Positions 22,493 through 31,099 of a stretch of DNA of 44,423 bases are shown piece after piece. How positions within the stretch are numbered: the first letter of the stretch is position 1; every line of letters starts with the position of its first letter. The notes beneath the pieces were generated by a model. The model did not search any database. It was given only the letters and a program-made list of their open reading frames with translations, and was not told the origin of the DNA. Where the stretch lies: the NCBI RefSeq assembly GCF_001865245.1, contig NZ_MKXB01000210.1, forward strand, positions 1-44,423, in the 5' to 3' direction. This DNA comes from Streptomyces sp. CC53. GTDB lineage: Bacteria; Actinomycetota; Actinomycetes; Streptomycetales; Streptomycetaceae. The position numbers were made by a program, and so were the translations under genes.

Positions 22493-24351
22493 CGCAGCAG
22501 GCGCAGGGCGGTGGGGCGGTGGGGCCGGTGCCCGCCACCGTGATGGTGGAGGACGAACCGGACCTCCTGCGGGACCAGTTCCGGCAGTTGCTGCGGTATC
22601 CGCGGCTGATCGCCGGCGGTGTGCTGATCGGCCTGCTGGGCGGCGCCTGGCTGGGCTACAGCACCTCCGACACGTACGTGGCGACGAGCGACGTGGTGCT
22701 GCGGGTGCCGGTCGAGGACCCCTTCAACCCGAGCATCGCGGTCGAGAAGACCCTCGACATGAACACCGAGCGGCAGGCAGCGACGAGCCGCCGCACCGCC
22801 GAGCGGGCGGCCGAGGAGCTCGGGTACGCCGGGGACCCGTCGAACCTGCTGACGGACCTCCAGGTGACCAACCCGCCGAAGTCGCTGGTGCTGCGGTTCG
22901 CCTACACCAGCGGTGACCCGGCGGCGTCGGCGGAGCGCGCCAACGCGCTCGTGGAGGCGTACCTCGCGGACCGGCGGGAGCAGACCGAGCACACCCGCGA
23001 CACGATGATCAAGGGGCTGCAGCAGCAGCTCGACCCGGTCGCGAAGCGCCACGACGAGCTGGCGGAGAAGCTGGAGGGCCGCAGCGGCTCCGACGTGGAG
23101 GCCGACTACACCGTCAAGGCGAACCTGCTCAACCGCATGACGGAGCTGAGCAACCGCATCAGCAAGCTGAAGGCGCTCGACATGACGCCGGGCAAGGTGC
23201 TGAAGACGGCGACGCCGCCGGCCTCGTCGGACGGGCCGGGCTGGCCGCTGTCGCTGGGGCTGGGCGGCGCCGTCGGCATCGCGCTGGGCCTGCTGCTGGC
23301 ATGGGTGCGGCTGGTGTTCGACCCGGCGGCCCGGTCGGAGGGCGACGTGGCGCGGGCGCTGCGCGCCCCGGTCCTCGGTTCGCTGCCGCGGGTCGCGGAG
23401 AGCCAGCCGCTGCTGGCGGAGAACCGGGACGACTCGCCGCTCGCCGAGGAGTACCGGTCGATCGCCTACCGCCTCGCCTACGACCAGCGGTTCGCCGACC
23501 GGCGGCGGCTGCTCGTGGCGGCGCCGCGCGGCTCCAGCCGCACGGCGGCGGCGGTGGCCGTCAACCTCGCCGCGTCGTTCGCGGAGACCGGCAAGCGGGT
23601 GCTGATCGTGGAGGCGGAGCTGCGCAGGCCGTCGCTGGAGAACCAGCTGCGGGCCCGGGAGATCAACCGCCCCGCCTGGCGGCACGACGCGGAGAGCGGC
23701 GCCGCGACCAGCGGCTGGCCCGGCAAGCGCCGGCTGACCGTGGACGCCGGGGAGTCGGGCAGCTTCGAGCTGGTGCCGGGTGCCCGGGTGCGGAACGTGG
23801 CGCGGGCGCTGACGTCGCCGGAGATGTCCCGGCTCGTCGAGGAGGCCGACGACCCGCGGGTCACGGTCATCGTGCTGACCCCGCCGGTCTTCGCGTACGC
23901 CGACGCGCTGGCGCTGGTGGACCGGGTGGACGGGGTGCTGGTCGTGTGCGACCCGCGCGGTGTGCACCGCTCCCAGCTCGCCCGGCTGCGGGACCTGATA
24001 ACGGGTGCGGGCGGCACCGTGCTGGGCACGGTCATGCACCGCGGGGAGCGCGGCAAGGACGCGTCCCCCAAGGGCGGGAACCGCCGCAAGGGCGGCGGGC
24101 GCGGCCAGCGCGGCGGCTCCTCGGCGGCGGACGGTGACGGGGGCTACGCCGACGCCGGGTACGCCGACGCTGGTGACGCGGACGCCGGATACGGCGAGGG
24201 CGGCTACGACGGCGCGGAGTCCGGCGGCGGGGCCCGTGACGACGCGTACGACGGCGGACGTGAGCGCCGCTTCGAGGACCGCGACGACGCGCTCGGCGAC
24301 GGCACCTCCACGATGGCGCTGCGCACGGTGTCGCCCCGCGACCGGTCGTGA
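22489..24351 (+). CDS. Wzz-type polysaccharide co-polymerase fused to a degenerate BY-kinase domain
   Basis: 620 residues. Helices at about 38-56 and 251-273 bracket an extracellular Wzz loop with a coiled-coil stretch (160-230). The cytoplasmic part (310-520) has the fold order of bacterial tyrosine kinases. However, the Walker A lysine is replaced (GSSRTAAAVAVNLA, Arg351), the A' motif reads VLIVEAELRRP (Glu for both Asp), and Walker B is VIVLTPP with Leu463 in place of Asp. ATP hydrolysis is therefore doubtful. A Gly/Asp-rich tail carries tyrosines 553, 558, 568, 573 and 587, like the Tyr cluster of true BY-kinases. GTG 22489 overlaps the previous stop, and GTGA links it to the flippase. 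Probable role: chain-length control and assembly scaffold. Confidence 0.85.
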   Translation: MTQQAQGGGAVGPVPATVMVEDEPDLLRDQFRQLLRYPRLIAGGVLIGLLGGAWLGYSTSDTYVATSDVVLRVPVEDPFNPSIAVEKTLDMNTERQAATSRRTAERAAEELGYAGDPSNLLTDLQVTNPPKSLVLRFAYTSGDPAASAERANALVEAYLADRREQTEHTRDTMIKGLQQQLDPVAKRHDELAEKLEGRSGSDVEADYTVKANLLNRMTELSNRISKLKALDMTPGKVLKTATPPASSDGPGWPLSLGLGGAVGIALGLLLAWVRLVFDPAARSEGDVARALRAPVLGSLPRVAESQPLLAENRDDSPLAEEYRSIAYRLAYDQRFADRRRLLVAAPRGSSRTAAAVAVNLAASFAETGKRVLIVEAELRRPSLENQLRAREINRPAWRHDAESGAATSGWPGKRRLTVDAGESGSFELVPGARVRNVARALTSPEMSRLVEEADDPRVTVIVLTPPVFAYADALALVDRVDGVLVVCDPRGVHRSQLARLRDLITGAGGTVLGTVMHRGERGKDASPKGGNRRKGGGRGQRGGSSAADGDGGYADAGYADAGDADAGYGEGGYDGAESGGGARDDAYDGGRERRFEDRDDALGDGTSTMALRTVSPRDRS

Positions 24352-25619
24352 GCACCCCGGACGGCGCCCTGCGGGGCCGTACGGCGGCGCTCGCGTCCGT
24401 GCTGGACCAGGGCGCCGCCGGGCTGACGAACATCCTCGTGCTGGTGCTGGCGGCCCGGCTGTCCACGGTGTCGGGTTTCGCCCGGTTCTCCATGGTGTAC
24501 CTGGTGTTCACCGTGGTGCTGGGCCTGTTCATGGCGTACGTGGGGCAGGCGCTCGTCCTGGAACGCGGGAGCACCGCGGAGCGGGCCGCGGCCTGCCGGG
24601 GGGCGCTGGGGTTCACCGCGGTGGCGGCCTGCGCGGTGGGCGCGGCCCTGGTGGCGGCCGGGGCGGTGGCGCCGCCGTCGGCGCGGGCCCTCGCGGCGCT
24701 CGGGGCGGTGCTTCCCGTGGTGCTGCTCCAGGACGCGGCGCGGTACTGCTTCTCGCTGCTGGGGCGCCCGCACCACGCGCTCGCCGCGGACGGGCTGCGC
24801 CTGGGATGCACCGTGGCGGTGCTCGCCGTGCAGCCCGACGGCGCGTCACCGGTGCGGCTCGTGCTGGCCTGGGGCCTCGCGGCGCTGCCCGGCCTGCTGC
24901 TGGCGCTGGCGCTGCTGCGGCGCCCGCTGCGCGGCGGGGGGCGGGCGGACCTGCGGCGCTATGTGCGGCGCGGGCACCTGGGGCGGCGGTTCGCCGTGGA
25001 GTTCGCCGTCGGCAACGGCTCCAGCCAGCTCGCGGTGCTCGGCCTCGGCCTGCTGGGCAGCCCGTCGGCGGTGGGCGCGCTGCGGGGTGCGTCGGCGCTG
25101 TTCGGCCCGCTGAACGTGTTCTTCGGCGCCGCGAACGGCTTCGGGCCGCCGCTGCTGAACCGGCTCGGCGGCGGGCGCGCGGTGGTGCGGGCGACGCTGC
25201 TGCTGGGCGCGGCGCTGGCCGGTACGGGCGCGGTGTGGGGCGCGGTGTGGTGGCTGCTGCCCGGCGGGTGGGGCCGGCAGGTGCTGGGCGACACGTGGCC
25301 GGCGGTGGCGGCGATCCTGCCCGCGTCGGCGGTCCAGTACACGCTGATGGGCTTCGGGGTGAGCGCCCTGCTGACGCTGCGCGTGCTGAGCCCGCGCGAC
25401 ACGCTGCCGGTGCAGGTCTTCTTCTCGCTGCTGTCGGTGGCGCTGCTGGGCGCGGGCTTCGCGCTGGCGGGCGCGGTGGGCGCGGCGTGGGGCCTGGCGT
25501 GCGGCTCGGGGGCGAAGGCACTGGCCGCGTGGGTACGGGTGTGGCGGCTGCGGCGCGCTGCGCCCGGCGCCGAGCCGGCGCCCCGCGACCCCGCCGCGCG
25601 GGCGGCGGCACACGACTGA
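24348..25619 (+). CDS. Wzx-like polysaccharide flippase (MATE/oligosaccharidyl-lipid flippase superfamily)
   Basis: 423 residues, about 12 predicted helices. It opens with AALASVLDQGAAGLTNILVLVLAARLSTVSGFA split across the first two helices, the usual Wzx start in which a basic or polar residue precedes a long helix. The protein is Ala/Leu/Gly-rich throughout with short basic cytoplasmic loops (LRRPLRGGGRADLRRYVRRG). It should flip the undecaprenyl-linked repeat unit outward. The GTG start overlaps the preceding stop by four bases, and a strong terminator follows. Family recognised by topology and context, not by a unique motif. Confidence 0.82.
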   Translation: MSTPDGALRGRTAALASVLDQGAAGLTNILVLVLAARLSTVSGFARFSMVYLVFTVVLGLFMAYVGQALVLERGSTAERAAACRGALGFTAVAACAVGAALVAAGAVAPPSARALAALGAVLPVVLLQDAARYCFSLLGRPHHALAADGLRLGCTVAVLAVQPDGASPVRLVLAWGLAALPGLLLALALLRRPLRGGGRADLRRYVRRGHLGRRFAVEFAVGNGSSQLAVLGLGLLGSPSAVGALRGASALFGPLNVFFGAANGFGPPLLNRLGGGRAVVRATLLLGAALAGTGAVWGAVWWLLPGGWGRQVLGDTWPAVAAILPASAVQYTLMGFGVSALLTLRVLSPRDTLPVQVFFSLLSVALLGAGFALAGAVGAAWGLACGSGAKALAAWVRVWRLRRAAPGAEPAPRDPAARAAAHD

Positions 25620-25634
25620 CCGATACGCCCGACC

Positions 25635-25666
25635 GGCCCCCGCAGGCGCGCGCTCCTGCGGGGGCC
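25635..25666 (+). terminator. terminator after the flippase gene
   Basis: 12-bp perfect stem GGCCCCCGCAGG / CCTGCGGGGGCC with an 8-base loop, 15 bases past the stop. Confidence 0.82.
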
Positions 25667-25755
25667 GTGTGGTGTCCGGCGGGGCGGTGACGGGCGGGCG
25701 GTGCCCCGGCGGGCGCCCGGGTCCCGCGGGGCGGACCGGCTTCGGGCGCGGGCCG

Positions 25756-26031
25756 TCAGGCCGAGAGCGCCTGGTCCCCGCGGTCGCCGGTGTGCGCGCA
25801 GGCCGCGGCCAGCTCGTCCAGGGACACGTCCAGTGCGGCGGCGAGCGCCACCACGGTGAAGAAGGCGGGTGTCGGGGCCCGGCCGGTCTCGATCTTGCGC
25901 AGGGTCTCCGCCGACACCCCTGCCGCCGCGGCGACCTCCACCATGCTGCGGCTGCCACGCGCCTGGCGCAGCAGCGCGCCGAACCGCTCCCCGCGCTGCC
26001 GCTCGTACGGGGTCAAAGGAGTCCTCACCAT
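25756..26031 (-). CDS. XRE-family transcriptional regulator
   Basis: 91 residues, essentially one helix-turn-helix domain: ERFGALLRQARGSRSMVEVA, GVSAETLRKIETGRAPTPAF, and VALAAALDVSLDELA. It is divergent from the methionine aminopeptidase gene across 58 bases that contain a perfect ATACCGGTAT palindrome. ATG 26031 lacks a ribosome site, but TATTAG/TAGTAT (minus strand) lies just upstream, so a leaderless message is likely. It presumably represses itself and the aminopeptidase gene. The pair sits between flippase and polymerase genes of the polysaccharide locus. Confidence 0.88.
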   Translation of the reverse strand: MVRTPLTPYERQRGERFGALLRQARGSRSMVEVAAAAGVSAETLRKIETGRAPTPAFFTVVALAAALDVSLDELAAACAHTGDRGDQALSA

Positions 26032-26044
26032 GCCCGTGATACTA

Positions 26045-26054
26045 ATACCGGTAT
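26045..26054. promoter_or_regulatory. palindromic operator between the XRE and methionine aminopeptidase genes
   Basis: ATACCGGTAT is a perfect 10-bp palindrome and overlaps TATAAG (26052-26057, plus strand) and TATTAG (minus strand), which resemble the -10 elements of the two divergent genes. A dimeric XRE repressor bound here would shut both. Confidence 0.6.
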
Positions 26055-26089
26055 AAGAATTGGGTCACTGCGGGCGAGGAGTGCAGGAC

Positions 26090-26857
26090 ATGGTGGAGAT
26101 CAAGACCGACGCGGCACTGGACGCGATGCGGGAAGCAGGGCGCGTCGTGGCCCGCGCCCTCGCCGCCGTCCGGGAAGCGGCCGGCGTCGGGGTGTCCCTG
26201 AAGGAACTGGACGAAGCGGCCCGTACCGTCCTGGCGGAGGCCGGGGCCCGCTCCCCCTTCCTCGGCTACCGGCCCTCCTTCGCCCCCACGCCGTTCCCCG
26301 CGGTGATCTGCACGTCGGTCAACGACGCGATCGTCCACGGCGTCCCCACCGACTACCGCCTGCGCGACGGCGACCTGGTGAGTGTCGACTGCGGTGCCCG
26401 GCTCGACGGCTGGACCGGTGACGCGGCCGTCAGCTTCACCGTCGGAACCCCCCGCCCCGCGGACCTCGCCCTGATCGCCGCCACGCAGCAGGCCCTCGAC
26501 GCCGGCATCGCCGCAGCTCGGGTCGGCAGCCGCATCGGCGACGTCTCCCACGCCATCGGCTCCGTCGCCCGCACGGCGGGCTGCGGCATGCCCGCCGACT
26601 TCGGCGGGCACGGCATCGGCCGCAGCATGCACGAGGACCCGCACGTTCCCAACCGGGGGCGCCCCGGTCGCGGCCTCCGCCTGCGCCACGGCCTGGTCAT
26701 AGCCATCGAGCCCATGCTCATGGCCGGCGGACACGACGACTACCGCACCGCGCCCGACGGATGGACGCTGTGCACCGTCGACGGCAGCCGGGCGGCCCAC
26801 ATCGAGCACACCGTCGCCATCACGGAGGAGGGCCCGCGCGTCCTGACCCTCCCGTGA
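26090..26857 (+). CDS. map: methionine aminopeptidase, type I
   Basis: 255 residues, the normal core length. Metal ligands are all present: Asp100 (SVDCGA), Asp111 (TGDAAV), His174 (GGHGIG), Glu207 (AIEPML) and Glu239 (HIEHTV), plus the substrate His83 in IVHGVP. It removes the initiator methionine from nascent proteins in the cytosol. ATG 26090 follows GAGGAG; a start at 26060 was rejected. The usual housekeeping map lies with secY/adk in actinomycetes, so this is probably an additional, separately regulated copy controlled by the divergent XRE protein. Such second copies can give tolerance to MetAP inhibitors, but nothing here proves that. Confidence 0.93.
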   Translation: MVEIKTDAALDAMREAGRVVARALAAVREAAGVGVSLKELDEAARTVLAEAGARSPFLGYRPSFAPTPFPAVICTSVNDAIVHGVPTDYRLRDGDLVSVDCGARLDGWTGDAAVSFTVGTPRPADLALIAATQQALDAGIAAARVGSRIGDVSHAIGSVARTAGCGMPADFGGHGIGRSMHEDPHVPNRGRPGRGLRLRHGLVIAIEPMLMAGGHDDYRTAPDGWTLCTVDGSRAAHIEHTVAITEEGPRVLTLP

Positions 26858-27016
26858 CCGGGTACGGACGGGACACGGAGCGGCCGTCCGCACGACGGCG
26901 CGGCGGCCGGCCCCCGGGCCGCCCCGACGTACGCGCGGCGCCCACCACGCTCCGCCGGGCCCCGGGGCGCGGGCGGCAGCCCGAGGCCGCCGGGCCCCGG
27001 CGCGGGGCCGGCGCGG

Positions 27017-28561
27017 TCAGTCCAGGCCCGCCTTGGGGTCCCTCCTGCGGGTGGCGATGAGCGCGAGGCACAGGGCCGCGATGGCGACCTTGCCGGTGGC
27101 CTGGAGCAGCGGTCCCCGTACGAGGATGAAGGAGTAGCCCGCCACCAGCGGCGCGGTGATCAGCAGCAGGCTGCCCGAGGGTGAGCCGCGCACCGCGCGG
27201 CGGGCCACCCGGCGGTCGACGCGGGCCGCGGCGTACCCGAGCGCGGCGAGGCCGACCGTCATGCCCACCGGGCCGAAGTCGATCCACAGCTCGGCCCAGA
27301 TCGGCGACGACAGGTTCGTGTTGACGGCGCCCATCCACTCGCCGACGGTGACGCCCGTGTCGGACGGCTTGTCCTCCCAGAGGGAGCGCGGCACGGCGAA
27401 CAGCAGGGAGCCCGTGAGCTGGTAGCCGTACGTGTGGCCCTGGCCCGACTCGACGTACGTGATGGTGTTGGCGAACATGCCGACCTGGTCGTAGTCCTTG
27501 AGGGCCAGCGGTTCCAGGAAGGACGTCGTCTCGATCTGCCGGGTGTTGTTCTCGTCGTACCGGAAGCGGTCCATGAACGGGAAGAGGAGCAGCGCCACGA
27601 TGACGCCGAGGCTCAGTGACGTGCGGTACATGGCGGCGCTGGCCGGGAACGCGGTGAAGAGCAGCGCGAACATCACCGTCAGGAACCAGTAGCGGGGGTT
27701 CGAGACGGGGTTGTTGACGATGATGTTGAGAATCACGAGCGCGCCGAAGACGGCGACGACGGACCAGGTGCGCCGGGCGCGGCGCGAGGTGATCATCCAG
27801 CGCAGGTAGACGAGCAGCGCGATGAGCGGGGGGACCGTGCCGAAGCCGCGCAGGAACGCCTGGCCGGCCTGACCGCCGCCCTCGGTGGCGACGCCGGTGT
27901 CCTCGATGGTCTCGATGATCTCCTGGCGGCTGCTGAAGAACACGGAGGGGCCGCCGAGCTTCACGATGAGCAGGGCACCGCACGCGAAGGCGAACAGCGC
28001 CAGCAGGTACGTCCGCCGCCGGTGGATGAGGACCGGCCGGTCGTCGGGCGCGACCTCGCCCGGCGGGCGCGGCTCCCCGGGGGCGCGCCGGCGCCACGGC
28101 GGCCGGTAGCGGGCCAGCAGCGCGCCCACGTCGAAGGCGAAGCAGCCGAGCAGGAGCAGGGACACGGCCTGGACGAGGTGCTCGCGGGGGCCGACGACGG
28201 GCGTGGGCACCCGGCCCAGCACCGCCTGCGCGAGCGGGGCGACGCCCATCGCCATGTAGCAGAACATCCAGAACGTGGCCTGGAGCAGTTTGCGGCGGGT
28301 CGTGAGGACCATGGCGGACAGCCGCAGGCCGCAGTAGACGGTGAGGACGAGCTGCAGCCAGAACGCCGCGTCCCGGGGGCCTTCGCCGGGCTGGGAGATG
28401 ACGACGAGCGGCAGGAAGCAGGACAGGCCGAGGACGAGGGGCACGGCCAGCGCCCGGGACAGCAGGGTCCGGGGCCGGAACGGCGGCGGCAGCGGCACCA
28501 CCACGCTCCCGGCGGGCGCCGCCCGGCGTACGGCAGGCGGCGTGGTGGTGTCGGCCGTCAC
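27017..28561 (-). CDS. O-antigen/exopolysaccharide polymerase-like membrane protein (Wzy-like)
   Basis: 514 residues with roughly 12 predicted helices. A long extracellular loop lies near the C-terminal half and contains RYDENNTRQIETTSF, DQVGMFANTITYVESGQGHT and SLWEDKPSDTGVTVGEWM, a layout seen in Wzy and oligosaccharide repeat-unit polymerases (conserved Arg and acidic residues in the loop). It would link flipped repeat units outside the membrane. The GTG at 28561 has GGGGGGA six bases upstream. It is divergent from the acetyltransferase gene. Wzy proteins are poorly conserved, so the call rests on topology plus context. Confidence 0.75.
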   Translation of the reverse strand: MTADTTTPPAVRRAAPAGSVVVPLPPPFRPRTLLSRALAVPLVLGLSCFLPLVVISQPGEGPRDAAFWLQLVLTVYCGLRLSAMVLTTRRKLLQATFWMFCYMAMGVAPLAQAVLGRVPTPVVGPREHLVQAVSLLLLGCFAFDVGALLARYRPPWRRRAPGEPRPPGEVAPDDRPVLIHRRRTYLLALFAFACGALLIVKLGGPSVFFSSRQEIIETIEDTGVATEGGGQAGQAFLRGFGTVPPLIALLVYLRWMITSRRARRTWSVVAVFGALVILNIIVNNPVSNPRYWFLTVMFALLFTAFPASAAMYRTSLSLGVIVALLLFPFMDRFRYDENNTRQIETTSFLEPLALKDYDQVGMFANTITYVESGQGHTYGYQLTGSLLFAVPRSLWEDKPSDTGVTVGEWMGAVNTNLSSPIWAELWIDFGPVGMTVGLAALGYAAARVDRRVARRAVRGSPSGSLLLITAPLVAGYSFILVRGPLLQATGKVAIAALCLALIATRRRDPKAGLD

Positions 28562-28593
28562 TTGTGTTCCCCCCGTCGCCCGGTTCCGGGCGC

Positions 28594-28640
28594 AGTCTAA
28601 CGAGGCCGTCGGGACCTTCCGCCCGCGCAGCCGCTAACCT
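28594..28640. promoter_or_regulatory. divergent promoters of the polymerase-like and acetyltransferase genes
   Basis: TAGACT (minus strand, 28594-28599) lies 33 bases before GTG 28561, and TAACCT (plus strand, 28635-28640) lies 46 bases before ATG 28687. Both fit TAnnnT. No good -35 is visible for either. Confidence 0.35.
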
Positions 28641-28686
28641 GTTGCTCCGATTTTCACACCGTGCGCACAGGGGGGAGTCCGGCGGT

Positions 28687-29226
28687 ATGCGCGATCTGTC
28701 CGCGTTCACGCTGGCCGGGTACGACAAGGGCCGGGGCAAGCTGACGCAGGCCCTGTGGTTCGCCGTGCTCAACCTGGTCTTCATGGCCTGGTGGTGCCCC
28801 GCCCGGCTGCGCGTGGCGCTGCTGCGCGCGTTCGGCGCCACCGTGGGGTCGAACGTGTTCATCCGCCACAAGGTCCGCGTCCTGTGGCCCTGGAAGCTGA
28901 GCATCGGGGACAACACGTGGATCGGTGAGGGCGCCTGGCTGCTCAACCTGGAGCCGGTCACGATCGGGGCCGACGTGTGCGTGTCCCAGGAGGCGCTGCT
29001 CTGCACCGGCAGCCACGACCACCGCGCCGCCGACTTCCGCTACCGCAACGCGCCCATCACCGTCGAGGACGGCGCCTGGGTCGCGGCCCGCGCGACCGTG
29101 CTGGCCGGCACCCGCGTCGGACGGCACGCCGTGGTGGGCGCCGGGGCCGTGCTCCACCAGGACCTGCCCGAGCTGACCCTGCACACCGCGGACGGCACCC
29201 GCCGCCCCGTCAAGGAGCCCCAGTGA
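28687..29226 (+). CDS. WcaF-like hexapeptide acetyltransferase
   Basis: 179 residues of a left-handed beta-helix acyltransferase. The N-terminal helix LWFAVLNLVFMAWWCPARLR leads into hexapeptide turns (IGDNTWIGEGAWL, VTIGADVCVSQEALLCTG, ITVEDGAWVAARATVL, VGRHAVVGAGAVL). The catalytic His is in GSHDHRAADF. WcaF enzymes use acetyl-CoA to O-acetylate a sugar, fucose in colanic acid. ATG 28687 was chosen with GGGGGGAG upstream. Its stop overlaps the next glycosyltransferase start as GTGA. The presence of fucose genes in this locus fits the WcaF assignment, but the acceptor is inferred. Confidence 0.87.
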   Translation: MRDLSAFTLAGYDKGRGKLTQALWFAVLNLVFMAWWCPARLRVALLRAFGATVGSNVFIRHKVRVLWPWKLSIGDNTWIGEGAWLLNLEPVTIGADVCVSQEALLCTGSHDHRAADFRYRNAPITVEDGAWVAARATVLAGTRVGRHAVVGAGAVLHQDLPELTLHTADGTRRPVKEPQ

Positions 29227-30374
29227 GCGCCGTACCGCCCCGCACGTCCCTGCGTGTCCTGCACGCCGTCACCCTGCACTCCCCCACGGGGGCGTTCGGC
29301 GGCCCGGTGCGGGTCGCCCTGAACCTGGCGCACGGGCTGCGGGAGCGCGGCCACGAGCCGCGGCTGCTGGCGCTGGCCGACGGCTTCGGCCCGACGCCGC
29401 CCGCCGACGTGGAGGGCGTCCCTGCGCGGCTGTACCCGGCGAAGCGGCTGCTGCCGCTCGGTTTCAGCGGCATCACCTCGCCCGCCCTGCTGGCCGAGGC
29501 CCGGGGCCTGGTGCGCGGCGCCGACGTGGTCCACGTGCACCTGGCGCGCGACCTGGTGACCCTGCCGGTGGCGCTGGCCGCGCTGCGCGCCGGGGTGCCG
29601 CTGGTGCTCCAGACCCACGGCATGGTGGACCCCAGCGACAAGCTGCTGGCGAAGGTTCTGGACGCGCTGGCCGTGCGGCGGGTCCTGCGGGGCGCGGCGG
29701 CCGTGCTGCACCTGACGGCGCACGAGCGGCGCGGCCTCGACGCCGTCCTCGGGGAGCCGCTCGGCAACGCCGTGCCGCTCGTCAACGGCGTGCCCCGGCA
29801 GGACCCGCGGCCCGCGCCGGAGGGTCCGCCGCTGGTCCTCTACGCGGCCCGGCTGCAGGCCCGCAAGCGGCCCTGCGACTTCGTGGCCGCCGTGCCCGGC
29901 GTGCTGCGGCGCCACCCGGACGCCCGGTTCGTCATCGCGGGCCCCGACGAGGGCGAACTGCCCGCCGTGCAGCAGCTCGTGGACGAGCTGGGGCTGCGGG
30001 AGCAGGTCCGCTACATCGGCGCCCTGGGCTCGGCGGAGGTCCTCGACCAGCTGCGCGCGGCGCACGTGTACGTGCTGCCGTCCGTGGAGGAGCCCTTCCC
30101 GATGTCGGTCCTGGAGTCGCTGTCCGTGGGCACCCCGGCCGTGGTGACGGAGTCGAACGGGCTCGCGTCGGCCGTGCGGGACGCCGGTGCGGGCCGGGTC
30201 GTGCGGGACGCCTCCGGCCTGGCGGACGCGGTCGTGGAACTGCTGGAGCCCGTGGAAGCGCGGAAGGCGTCGGCCGCGGCGCACGCGCTCGCGGCCGACG
30301 CCTTCTCCATCGGCGCCGTGGTGGACGACCTGCTGGACGTCTACGGCCGGGCCTACGCCCGCAGCCAGGCGTAG
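29223..30374 (+). CDS. GT4-type glycosyltransferase
   Basis: 383 residues. GTG 29223 overlaps the acetyltransferase stop. The N-terminal acceptor domain begins LRVLHAVTLHSPTGAFGGPV, with DVVHVHLARDLVTLPV. The C-terminal donor domain has VLYAARLQARKRPCDFVAAV, VIAGPDEGELPAV and the EX7E motif within VEEPFPMSVLESLSVGTPAV. A cytosolic enzyme adding one sugar to the lipid-linked repeat. Its last 22 bases overlap the convergent lipoprotein gene. Donor unknown. Confidence 0.9.
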   Translation: MSAVPPRTSLRVLHAVTLHSPTGAFGGPVRVALNLAHGLRERGHEPRLLALADGFGPTPPADVEGVPARLYPAKRLLPLGFSGITSPALLAEARGLVRGADVVHVHLARDLVTLPVALAALRAGVPLVLQTHGMVDPSDKLLAKVLDALAVRRVLRGAAAVLHLTAHERRGLDAVLGEPLGNAVPLVNGVPRQDPRPAPEGPPLVLYAARLQARKRPCDFVAAVPGVLRRHPDARFVIAGPDEGELPAVQQLVDELGLREQVRYIGALGSAEVLDQLRAAHVYVLPSVEEPFPMSVLESLSVGTPAVVTESNGLASAVRDAGAGRVVRDASGLADAVVELLEPVEARKASAAAHALAADAFSIGAVVDDLLDVYGRAYARSQA

Positions 30375-31078
30375 CAGCCGCTCGACTCGAACCCGGCCGC
30401 GCCGGACGGGATGGTCAGCGTGTGCTGCCCGTCCTTCGCGCCCGGGGCGGGCCCGGAGGTGAGGATGCCGCCCTTCGCGTCCGTGACCTGCCAGGTGCAG
30501 GACGGGCCGGACGAAGCGGTCCGGTAGCGGCCCGGGGCGGGCTTCTCGTGGGTGCCGTCGGCGTAGCCGCCCTCCGCGGCGTCGAGCACCGGCTGCTGCT
30601 CGGGGCACAGATGGGTGACGGCGTCCTCGGCGTCGCGGACGTCACCGGCGACGACCGCGGCGGCGGCGGCGTCCTTGTCGTGCTTCGCGGTCCGCTCGAT
30701 CCGCTGGCACGACTCCCGTCCGAGGTCGAGGACGGCGGCGGGCTCCACCGACTCGGGGACGCGCCCGCTGAGGTACTCCTTCTCCTTCTTGGAGAAGGAG
30801 CCCGTGGCGGGCTTCAGCTTCCCGTCCGTCGCGGTGTCCTTCTTCGGCTTCTGCGACGCCTCGGACGCCTGCGGCTGCGGGGTCTCCTCGGCCGGGGCGT
30901 CCAGCTCCTTCTCGACCCGTTCGGCCGCGGAGAGGCCGGGCGAGGCCGGCGCCGAGGCGCCGGCCTTCCCGTCCCCGTCCGGGTCGGCCGAGCAACCGCT
31001 CACGGTGAGCGCCGCCGCCAGCAGCAGCGCGGCCGCCGCGGCGGGGCGGCCCGGCCGCCGGAGAGGGGAGATGCGCAT
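30353..31078 (-). CDS. lipoprotein of unknown function
   Basis: 241 residues with a lipoprotein signal peptide; lipobox VSGC, lipidated Cys29. Residues 30-90 are Ala/Pro/Lys-rich and disordered. The rest is a small folded domain with five Cys (ESCQRIE, THLCPEQQ, GPSCTWQV, SGCYAWL) and a C-terminal beta-rich part (APGRYRTASSGPSCTWQVTD, HTLTIPSGAAGFESSGCY). AGGAG lies six bases before ATG 31078. It starts 21 bases after the stop of the large LamG protein, so the two are one operon, with both products predicted outside the membrane. The 3' end overlaps the convergent glycosyltransferase by 22 bases. Confidence 0.75.
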   Translation of the reverse strand: MRISPLRRPGRPAAAAALLLAAALTVSGCSADPDGDGKAGASAPASPGLSAAERVEKELDAPAEETPQPQASEASQKPKKDTATDGKLKPATGSFSKKEKEYLSGRVPESVEPAAVLDLGRESCQRIERTAKHDKDAAAAAVVAGDVRDAEDAVTHLCPEQQPVLDAAEGGYADGTHEKPAPGRYRTASSGPSCTWQVTDAKGGILTSGPAPGAKDGQHTLTIPSGAAGFESSGCYAWLRA

Positions 31079-31099
31079 GGGTTGCTCCTGCACCGCGGT

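Noticed and set aside
22489..24351. Active tyrosine kinase annotation for the Wzz fusion
   Set aside because: Lys of Walker A and Asp of Walker A' and B are all replaced, so activity cannot be assumed.
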